Source: Euglena gracilis
Taxonomy: Eukaryota; Euglenida; Euglenophyceae; Euglenales
Assembly (NCBI GenBank): GCA_039621445.1
Contig: CP154956.1
Coordinates: forward strand, 83,882,474-83,946,473
Length of the DNA: 64,000 nt
Reading direction: 5' to 3'
The position numbers were made by a program, and so were the translations under genes. Below, one piece after another: positions 22,579 to 34,100 of this stretch; positions within the stretch are counted from its first letter, which is position 1; each line of letters opens with the position of its first letter. The notes under the pieces are model-generated. The model ran no database searches and was not told the origin of the DNA. It saw only the letters and a list, made by a program, of their open reading frames with translations.

Positions 22579-25500
22579 GTGTGCTGTCCACTGCACTGCG
22601 GGTTATTTTTGAGGTGCCTTGTGACGGCTGGTTGTGCTTTAGGTACAAGTGGTCGGAGAATTTGCCCCCGCTCGAGCATGGCCATTACATTTGTAACATT
22701 TTTTTCCAGAATGCAACAGCGGCCCCTAAGTTTTGCATGCCTTTTTGTCTATGAGTTTAAAGAAAGGAGCCGCAAGGTCTTTGAATTTCTCACCCAGGAA
22801 ATTTCTGATTTGAGCACAGACATCAAAATCTCCCCTCCAGACCAGCCCCAACAAGATTACCACATTTGTATTTAATCCTCCAGCCCCGTCACATTTGGCC
22901 CCCACAACATCCTCCAGGACCCCCAAGTGCCAGTTTTGTGGGGGGGGGGCATTATGGGCCTCCATCATTCTGAACAGATGGCACCCATCTGAGTTACAGT
23001 CTGGACAAAATGACGGCAAACAAAAAGCATGGGAAAACACCAATTTTTTCATCAGTTTTTATCTATCATTCCCCTGTGTACCTTTTCTTCTCCTTCTACA
23101 CAAAAAAGATGGGGTTATGATTTTTTTGTCATGCTTTGGGGTCTGTTTTGAAATGAAAAATCACAACAAAACCACCAAACCATTTGACTTTTTTTTTGAA
23201 AAATTGAGGGGTTTTTCCCAAAAAATCTTCATCACAATTGAGGAACATTACCACTACTTTCCCTGAAATGTTGAATTTTCTCATGATTGATTTTCCAAAA
23301 TCGACATTTTCCCATCATTTTCCCCTGTCATTTTCTCCCCATCAGTTTTGCACCCGTCATTTCGCCTGTGGTCTGACAAACATCTTTATATAGAACACAC
23401 ATGTGATATTTGTAGGTTCTTACATCCATGTGTGCCAAATCAACAACAAAGGAACTGACCCCCCCCAAATATAAAACCCCCTGGGGTGTTTGGTTTGGCG
23501 ACCAAATATAAAACCCCCCAAATATTAAAAATCAGCTTCGGATCCATCACCTCCTGACTCCTCGGATGTTCGTAATTCAGTGGCCTCGGCACTCGAAACG
23601 ACCGAAATCCAGTCATCAAGGGAGTCTCTGGCGAGGTATTCTTCCATTGGAAGCAACACAAAAGGGCTACGAGGGACAAATTGGAAAAGGACAGTTCGCC
23701 AGAAGTTTTGGTCCCCTCCCATATACCCCCCCCCCAATATATAACCCCCGTGGGAGTCTTGATATTTCCACCCAAATATAAAACCGGGGGGGGGGTTACG
23801 ACATTCAGCTTCTGAAAAAGCATATTTCATGCAGCCTCCTTTCCGTCATCACTAATCCAAAGCAATCCAAAAGCCCGGCATCTCTTCTAATCCTCCCCCA
23901 AGTGATATTCCCCCCAGAAAATTCTTTGGTCGGCTGGAGTCCAGGGGGGTATTATTTGGGGTGGGGGGAAAAAATATATTATTTGGCAAAAATTTTCGTA
24001 ATTATTTGGGTGTAAAATTTTGACCGTGAAATGCATTGTATTTATGTTGAACACCATCAAAATCCATGGTGGGTGGAACTTTTGTTTCAAAAAGGTGCAA
24101 TTTGGTATTTTTGCATGGTAAAATTCATGTAAAATTTGAAGTATGGTTCCAACTCCAGGAAAACCCAGTTTCTTCTGCGGCAGTCCGTGAAAATTGGAGT
24201 GAGGGAATATATGGACATGTCCCTGGGCTTGCCCTCAATCCCCCCCAACCCCTCCACCTCGGTGGTTCCTGCTGTACCGGTCCTCGCACTTCAAGCACCA
24301 GGGATCACAACACTATGACACTCCGTTTTTTCAAACTTTTCTCAACGTGTGTATAGAGTCCACCCTCTGGACGCCTCAGCGGGCAACTCTTCAGATACAT
24401 ATCACAGAGCCTAAAAAGGCAACGAAAAGGGCCAAATTGCACCCAGCCTGTGAAGCACCATCTAGGGAACACAGTCAAGGTTTCAAATACGAGGGACTCG
24501 CAACGGGGGTTTGGCCTTTTTGGGGGGAAATTCACGTGTCCCAGAGTTCAAACCCAGGGGTTTGAACTTTTTTTTCCAAAATGGTGCAAAGGCTGAAAAC
24601 ACCAAAATTGGGCCTGTTGTCGAAGTCGGGTCTGGGGGGGCGGGGGGATTATTATTTGGGGAATATTGTTTGGAGGGGTTTATCGACCAACCAATTCTGC
24701 ACCGTGGTGGAAAGTCTGGCCATGCCTGTCCCGCCCCCCACCCGCATTTCGTCCTCAGGTTCCGCCCCAGGCGTGGGCGATGCCTTACCTGACCGGCCTG
24801 GATGTGCGCGACAATCGCTTAGTCTCCATTGACCGCATCGTCATCAAACGACCTGGACTGCGCTTCCTTGGCCAGGGTCCTAAAGTCGCATTTTCCCCAT
24901 GGACCTCTCGGCTCTCAGCCGCCTGCCAGTCTGACCACATGCAAGCACACAAGGGGGGGGGGGATTTTCATCTTTGTCAAAACAACGATATCATAAGTTT
25001 CAGGCATGATAATAAATTACACTCCAAACTCCATTGGGGTTTTGTGAGATAATTTTTTGCTTTTCTAAACAATGCAGGTTGGTGGACGTTTATCTCAGGA
25101 AAGGGCACAGAGGTTAAGGTGTAGGTCAAAAAAGGTCGAGGTCGAGGATTCAGAAAACCAAACGAAAATAGTTCACCGAAAAGATTTTTGTACAAGGGAA
25201 GGCAAATTGTATGCATTGTTTGATAAGATGGTCATTTCTGTCATATTTCTTTGATTCAAAACCACCAAATCATTTTTTTCAAAAAAATGCATTTGCATAC
25301 AAATTATTATGTATTCGAGGCATTTTGGGCTTTTATGACTTTTTTTATGCCATTTTGCAATGGTTTCTCGGAACATGGGCAGGTGAAAAACTACATTGTA
25401 AAAAAATTGCAAACACCTGGGGAAAAAAACTGCACAAAACAGCAAAAAGAAACTGCACGTATATACTGCAAAAAAAAATGACAACGGCATATACAATGAA

Positions 25501-28107
25501 AACAACCTAAAGAAATTCCACCTCTCTCTCTCTCGCTCCCAAAAAGTCTCCCTTAATGATTAAAAAAGAAACTGCAAAATTCTTGCGCAAAATTTCTTGG
25601 CTTTTTTTCTGAGAAGCACTGCAAAAAAAAACCTGTAGAAACTGCCAAAAAAAGGCTGTAAAAAGGGCCAAAAAAACATAAACACCTCAAAAAAAAACTT
25701 CAAAAACTGCACGGTGCACATACGCATCATTTGCATTCAAAAGAGGCCAGAGGTCCCATGGTCACCACCACCCATTCTTTGTAAAAAAAAAGACTCGGTG
25801 CAATATTCTTCTTTGCAAGGTGCTTTGGTGGCAGGGTGGTCCCCATGGGGCCTTCTTTTGGATGACATGGGAGTCCGAAGCTTCCCTGCCAGGGAGAGGG
25901 AGAATGTGCCCAGCAAGGCTACATAGAGGCAGAACTGGCCAAAGACCTCCACCTCTGTGCCAACGACATTTACCTCAACCTCCATGTCACCTCTATGTGC
26001 ACCTTTTGCCCCCCCCCCTTCCCCAGGGCATTTCTGTGTGTGGGTTGTCGACATTTGCTCTGGGGCCCTGCCATCAATGTCTCAGAAAATCCCATACAGT
26101 CTCTAGGTGACTCCCTTCGAAAGCTCACGCAGCTGGACACGTTATGTGCTTCCAAGTGCTCGGTATGGTAGTTTCCTTTTTGCTTTGCGCTAGAGCATTT
26201 CATTTTCCACATCTCTGTGTCTACGTTTGAATGAAAGACACCGAAAAATTTGGTTTTATTTTGGTATTTTTATTTTTTTTATTTCAGGTTGGGATTTCAC
26301 AATCAAGGTCTTGGGAACATTTAATACGGGAGGAATTACTTGCTGCAGGATACATTGAAAGGAGACCAATTTAGTAGCAAAACCACAGCACGTGGTCAAC
26401 AACTGGGCACCTGCCGGTTAAGGGAAATTGTGGCTGAAACTCTTGCATATTCTGACAAAGATATGTCACCGCACCTGTACCAATTTTTTTTGTGCCACCA
26501 CTTGCCAGAACCTTGGCCGTTCATGCCAAATTGTTAGCACGATGTGTCAAAATTATGGGCTTGGCTGTACCCCCCCCCCTGTTATTTACCACTGCCTGTG
26601 TTAAGTAATGTTCTGTCCACCCGCAACTCCATTTTGTGATTAAACATCGGTCTCAATTGGTTGAAGATATGAAATTTGAATCCCAAAAATTGCAGAAACA
26701 AGTTATTTGGTTGGTTAATAATGGGTTCGGTATTTTCTCTGTAAAACTGTTTTCAAATATTGGTGCTATGAATCAGATTCATCCGTGCTTGATTTTTTTG
26801 AATTTTTCCTTGCTTGAATTTTTGCTTGATTTTACTGTATCTCTTCAAAGCCAGGAGTTGTGGTTCATTGTCTTCCACTCAGTTATCAGCTTTCCCCAAC
26901 TATTTGTGCGAGCTTACTGCGCTGACCCACCTGAACCTCTACAACAACTCCATTGCCAGGGTACGTCTGCAACATATTCTCTTCAAAATCCTTTGTTTGA
27001 AACAAAACAATTTTGAAGTTGATTTGAACGAAACAATTTTGAAGTTTGGATTTGAATTTTTTTATACTAGTATATATTATATATTTTATGTTTTTTTATA
27101 TTAGTATATTTTTGTCGACAGTGTGTGCAGGTGTGCACGCACGTACACACCTGCGTTGTGTGCACGTGCGTGAACAGGCCAAAATGAAATGGGTCAACAC
27201 GCATTCTCATCAAATGGCAGAGTGCTTCGAGGAATTCTTTTAGTGTCTCATGGCCCAATTTATGGCCAGGCTGAATTTAAAGGTGTGCTAACCCCCAGGG
27301 GTGGAGGTCTACCTGCTTGCAAGCACTCCGAAGCACCCAGCTCTCACCCTCCACGGGGGCTCCAGTGCCGAAGGCTGAGAGCCCAGAAAATTGCTTTTTG
27401 GGGCAATCTTCACCCACAACCAGGCAGGCGCCTCAGGGCACTTCTTGGCCCCCTCCCCTCCCAAGGAAACCCTGTGTGTGGCAGCAATTATTTTGTTTTT
27501 TTTCCCAGGACCCCATTCACCCGAAGATTACAACCCCCCTGCTATGCCCAATGAACGCCCTTGCCCAATGAACAGTATCCCGTTCGCCAAGGGATGAAAT
27601 ATCACTGACTGGCAGATGTCCAAACGGCACGGGCAAAGTGTGCAAGAATCAAAGCTTGGATAGAAATGTCCAAAGAAATTCATGAGGGGGATGTGAAAAA
27701 TTTTAGATGATAATGGTGGTGTTGAATTTTCTCGTAAAATATAATTATTGTTCCTTCTTGTTTTGTCTGTTCATTTTCTTTCTGTCGTTTGTTATTTTTT
27801 CCCTTCTTCCCGTTTTGCCAGTTTTTTTTTTATCTGAAGGTCAATTATCGTCACCCCCCAATATATTTTGTCATATAAATGAATTTAAAAGTAATTTTTA
27901 CCTCCCCTCCAAGCCCAATGGCCACTAAGGTGACAATCTAGACAGTCTGAACAAGGGCCGTTCATTGGGCATGGCGGCACGCTTTCTGTATAGATAAGGT
28001 ATATGGTGACATCTGGACGGTCCGAACACCCCCATACAATTCCACATTTACACATTATAAATGCATATATGTGTATGCATGTACACACACACACACACAC
28101 AGATATA

Positions 28108-28145
<38 letters not shown>

Positions 28146-31100
28146 AATTGTGGCTGATCGACCTCCAAACGCCGCTGTCTGAATTGTGCAATTCAAAACA
28201 ATATAATAGATATTATTAATTGGGGCATTCACGCATAGAAATCACCCTATCCAACAGATAAGTATATGGTGACATCTAGAAAATCCCCCCCTAACCCTAA
28301 CCTAACCCTAACCCTAACCTAACCCTAACCCTAACTAACCCTAACCCTAACCCTAACCAGTAACACCCGAACACCTACCCGAAATTAATGTTTTTATGGT
28401 AAAGTGGTTGGTTCTGTTTTAATTTTGTTTTTTGGAGGGCTGGGTTTGTATGGTCCCTAAAACCTAACCCCCAACCCTAACCGAACCCTAACCCTAACCA
28501 TAACTAACACTAAACCCTAACACTACCCTAACCCTAACCCTAACAAGTAACACCTAATCCTATATATCTATGGGTTTTGGGGTATATGGTAAAGTATATA
28601 TATATATATATATATACCCATATATATCTTGTTTCCTTCGACCTCAAACCCGCTGTCTCTGACCATTGTGCAATTCAAACTTGAAAAAGTGCCCCCCTAT
28701 TTTTTTCAAAATAAACTATTGAAGCAAAGGTCAACGATCCGAAAGAATAGAATCCTTCCCCACTGAAGACGTCCACCTCCTCCACCCCTTTTTTTGGGTT
28801 TTGTTTTTAGGTTGCAGTTCGTTGCCATTAATTCAACTGGGTGGATTTTTATGTCTCAGAGAGGCTCAATTTGGCTTATTTTCCAATAAGCTGGGCACAC
28901 CCCCCAGCGCCCCGGTGATCCATGCCTCATATGTCTACCACCATTAGAACCGCCAGAGGGACGTCAGTTGGGAAACAGGGACTTGGGGTTGGAGAGGGGC
29001 TGAGGGAATCAACGGACGTTGAGGTGTTGGTACGGAAAAAAAAGTGTACAACCCCTGGCAAGTGGGCCAGAAAAATAAAGACCCCCGGGATTTTGGGGAA
29101 TTTAAAACTGTGGAAATGACCCCCAAAAATGGATGACTTTTTGGCATTCATTTTCACCTATTCTTGCATCTGTTAAAATTGGCATTTTTGAGACGATTTT
29201 TGCTCGTTGCCAAAAATGGCACATCTTTTTTGGACCTATTTTTAGACCTGTGGAAAGCTAAATAATAGACCGCAAAATAGACCACAAAAAACAACTCCTC
29301 CTAGGGATATTTAGCAACGGACCACGGGTGTTATTTGGTGGGGCGGGGGCATCCAAAGTGAAAGCTAAAGGAAATAAACCCCCCCCCAAATATAAAACCC
29401 CCCCGGTTTTATATTTGGGCGGAAATTTCAAGACCCCGAGGGGGGGTTTTATATTTCGGGGGGGTTTTATATTCGGTCGGAAAAATCAACTTCCCGGCGG
29501 GCTCCGGTAGTCACTTTTTTGGTCCAAAATCACAAATATGCCCACCCTTGGGGGTCCAAAAACTTCATTTTCGGGCGCGAGCGAAGGAGCAATTTTGGAC
29601 ATTTTTTGGTAAAAATTGTCCCAAAACTGCCAAAAAATCACAATTTCAGGAAAGAATTTTCCAAAATTTTTTCCTCCGGCGCTTTTCGCCGGGGGGGGGG
29701 GGTTTATATTTGGGCGGGATTTCAAGGTCCTCAGGGGGGGTTTTATATTTGGGGGGGGGATTGTATTTGGGGGGGGGGTTATATTTGGGGGGGGTTTACG
29801 TGGCTTTTGCCAAGGGGACAAAAAACATGAAAAGTGATTCAAATTTTCCTTTGGCCCGAAGTATAATTGGCTCACCGCCTCGATGGGCGGCCTCCGCCTG
29901 CCCAGCGCCGCACCCCGGCCCCAGCTGCCGGACGACTGCTTCCTGGGCTGCCACGCCCTGAACAGAGATTTTCTTTCAAGTTTGGCGATTTGGGGGGGGG
30001 GGGGCCGGGGCCCAAACTCCCCGGGCCCTAAAAAAAAAAAACCTTCTGTGCTCCTGCAGCGGCTGGCCATCTTTTGGAACCGCCTCGGGCGCATCCCCTC
30101 CCTGGCGGACATGGAGGCCCTCGAGGAGCTGCAGGTCAACTCCAATCAGCTGGAGGTACTGCCCCCCCTCTAATAGAAGTGCGGGGCCGCTACAAGTGCA
30201 GGGTCCAAATAAAATGCACCTCCCGTCGCCAAAGGCTGCGGTCCGCTCCAAGCGCGCCCCGCATTTTGATGGGATTTCTAAAGGAAATCAATAAAAATTT
30301 GCAAAATACGCGGCTAGGGTCCAAATAGAAGCACACATCCCCTGCCGCTGGAGGCGGCGGTCTGTTATAAGCGCACCCGTGCTTCTATCAGGGGGGGGGT
30401 ATTCCCCCCTTGTTGAGCATTCCCATGCCCCGTCTGGGACTGTCCCCCAGGACATCCCCACCTTCGGGGTGACCCACCCCCACCTCGGCAAGATCGACCT
30501 GTCGAGGAACCGCATCGCCCAGATCCCGGTCGGGGTGCTGACGGTGGACCGCTTCCCCAAGCTGCACACACTGGAGGTGTGGTGTGCTTGGCCTCGCCCT
30601 GCCTGAAAGCCAGGCCCATGCAGCGGCCTCCCACATATGGGTTTGCTCCAGCTACTTTGCTGGCATTTGTGACCGAACTTTTGTTGTTGATTGATACGCC
30701 ATTCTGGCATTTGTGACATCCGGAGCCCTGAAACATTCAGAGAAACAGGTTGGACGATGGCTGTGCTGTATCCTCCGCAGGTGAGCCACAACCACCTGTC
30801 GAAAATCCCGGCCGATTGCTGCCACTTGCCACTTTTGTGTCGTCTTTCGCTGGCCAACAACCGCCTGTCCTCTCTGCCGGTATTGTCCTACTGCTGGAGA
30901 GCCCAAAAAGAGGTTCTTACTTCAAATTCAGGAACCTGGCCACATTCACATGCCAAACAGCCACCAATACTCATTTCATTTGGGGAAAAGCATACAACTG
31001 CTGGATTTTCTACTCCTGGACCAGAGAAGAGGGTGGAAGGGGTTTGTACACCCATCCGTCTGTCTCCCTGCTTGTCTGTCTCTATATGTGTGTGCTGTAT

Positions 31101-34100
31101 GCAGGTCGAGATCTGGCATATGCAGTGCCTTGGGCGGCGCATCTCGCACTTAAGCTTGTTTTGGGTCGATTTGCGCATTTTCGCAGACCGACAAAATTTT
31201 GATTTGGGCGCCAGCGATGCAAGGGGTGAGAGCGAGAGGGAGCAGGTGGACGACGAATCTGACCGAATTCTCGTCACGCAAACAAAGTGGGGGGAGGCGG
31301 TGCCAGGGTTCTGGTGTTTTTGTCGGTGTTGGTCCGGGTGTTTTGTGGCATGCCAACCACCTAAAAAAATCAGCCAAAAAAAATACACGGAATTCCCGGG
31401 AGAGCCGGGGCCAAGCACCACTAACGGTGGGCAGCGGACCCTGTGGATTCCCTCCTGGGTTTTTCGAGCACCTCCGACCCGTTTTGCTTTTGTTTTGCTT
31501 TGGTTTTTGTTTTGAAAGAGACGCGGAGGGTGACTGGGAATTATGAAGGTCATCTGAGGGAGAGGTACCAGATGCGCCACAAAAGGGGTTAGGGAAGTGG
31601 GGAACGGAGGGTGCGGGGATGGTGACGAGGGGAGGCAGGTACGGGAGGCGGGGGGGGGGGGTGGATCAGCCGTCACCAGCGCCCCTGTGAGTGGGCACTT
31701 GCCGTGGAATGTTTTGGGAGGGCAGAGGGGATTCCAGGGGGTTGGATGTTTTGCCCCACCGAAAACGAATGATATTATGTTAATTTGTGCAAATGCGCAC
31801 ACCGACTGCATTTTGCGTTACCTAAGTGAATGCACCGGGTGGATCACTGCAAGGAAACATTTGAAAAATGGCCGGCAGACCACCCGAAAACACGGCAAGT
31901 CCCCGGCGGGAATATTTGTGCTGCGCCAGGGGGCATGGAGAAGAAGGGCCGCGCGCATTGGTAGGGCAGTCAGTGGGGGTTTTTGTCTATCAGTTTTGAC
32001 ACTGGGACAGAACACAGGTGAGAAATCCACCCCAACAGGGCACACTGCATGGACAACCGCATCCCAACCCGGTGACACGACAACCAACCCACAAAAGCAA
32101 TAACCAGCCACACCCCCTACAGACAGATGGGTACGGCAGGTGCTGCAGGGGGGCGTGGATGGAGGTGAAGCGCGGCGGCGTATTGCTGGAACGGGGAGGG
32201 GATCTGTCCTGTGGTTATTTTATCTGAAAAAAGGAATGGAAACTGTGCGCTTTGCGCACACCGACCCAAATATTTTGTGAATTCTTTTTGCTGAGAAGGG
32301 AGGGGTTTTGATTGGTATCACAGCCACTTTTACGCATTTATAGGAATACATCAGTGTTGATGTGCGCATTTGGGAAAATCAACCAAAAAAAAACAGAGAA
32401 ATTCTTTTTGCAAGTCAGATTTGCATATGGACACACCCCAACAACTCAGTTCACAGGCACACAATCGTTGCATCTCACAAAGTGTTTTGTGCTTTCACCT
32501 AATAATGCTACCCATTTCACCAAAGCACCTCACCACCTGTTCACAGCCTCACAAAATATGCTTGTTTTTCAACGTTCAAGCACAATATAAAACATGGTAT
32601 TTTTAATGAAATCGGAATGCGGGTTGCTATCCCATTCTCCAGGACCACAAATGAGTGTCAAAACAAACACACACTCCGTCAGGTGTGTTTTTCTTGTAGT
32701 TAAATGTTGGTGTGTGCATTTGCGCACACCGACATTTTATTACATCTGCACAAGCCACACCAAAACACACAAGGAACGCAGCCTTCCTTCTCACCTTGTC
32801 ATTTCGCAAAGATTCTGTCGTTGTGCAGAATCGCGCACACCGACAAAAGAACGTCGTTTTATTTTCAACCTTCAATTGGAACATGGTTCTAATTGAAAAC
32901 GGTGTGTTGCCCAACCCCTGGTACAACCCAAAATAATAAGGGTCCCCCAAACGTCTCTACTTTTTTTTTTTCCTGGAAAACGAAAATTGTTAAATTCCCC
33001 AGACCCTCCAAAATAAATTAGGCAGCATTCAAAAAATTCCTCATACCACTTCGCCAGGCATGCAAACCGTTCACTTTCAATGGGTCATGTAGGGTCAAAA
33101 ACCCAAAATCCGCACCCGTCGATTCTGGCCAGCGCAACCACCGGCGTACGTCCGGTATACTCCTGGCTGCACCCTGTACCACTTGCAATGGTGCAAAATG
33201 TCAACCTATGGGAGAAACGGCAACACACATTTTGTGGAGGGTTCCAGACGCCATTTTAGTGAGGAATGTGAATTCGAACCGTTTGTGAATTAGAACCTTC
33301 GTTTCGATTTTTGTATGGTCAAAAAGAATTTTTCGGCCCAGGGAATCGGCCCTCTTGATGTTTTCGTAAAATATCGATGTATGCATTCACCCACACCGAC
33401 AAAAAAGTCCTTAAGTGCGAGATGCGCCGCCTAAAAGTGCCTCGTCTACCTGAACCTGGACGGCAACCAGTTGGCAGTCCTGCCGGAGGATGTGGGCAAT
33501 CTCTGGAAACATTTAGGTCTCTCGCTGTCCGGTGAACACATATCTTCTGGAGGGACAATAATATGAGTAGTGCTTAACGAGGGAAAAAATCAAAGCCTCT
33601 GAAGATTTTGGTTTTGTTTGTTCTGAGAAACATCGCTGTGCTCTCCAAAACTGCGCTGTTTGGCGCATGATTGAAAAAGTCGCCACCAAGATCGGCCACC
33701 AATGTCTCATTTTGGGGGAAAATGGAGGACTTCTGGCAGAAAATTGTGATATCCAATCAAATTTTTTCTGCTTTTTCCTGAATGTCACCATCAGGGGGAT
33801 TATATTAAGGGAGGATTTAATAACTTTCAGGGGAGCTGGGTGGGTGAATTCCCGGTCTTCAGCAGAAGCCTGCTGGGGTTGGTGTTTTGAACCAAGTAGG
33901 GTTGCAAAGGCAGGGTCTCGATCTGTCAGACAAAGATGAGGACCCATTGGAGACCAGGTGGGGACCATGGAATGCCTGTTGGGTGATGTGGGGGTCTCAG
34001 GGGGATTTCCAATTGAAAAGAAGCCTGGCGTAAATGAAGTATTTTTATTTGCCCAAAACCAGGCATTGAGCAACACCACACAAATTACACACCACATCGG

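Noticed and set aside
25927-25985. Additional LRR exon (LAKDLHLCANDI)
   Set aside because: Its start phase fits the exon ending at 24876, but its end phase does not fit the next exon. Kept only as an alternative.
29486-30145. Open frame of about 219 codons on the - strand
   Set aside because: Shadow of LRR exons and a foldback cluster on the + strand.
30888-31811. Open frame of about 307 codons on the - strand
   Set aside because: It overlaps LRR exons on the + strand and the left end of the transposon, and has no recognisable content.
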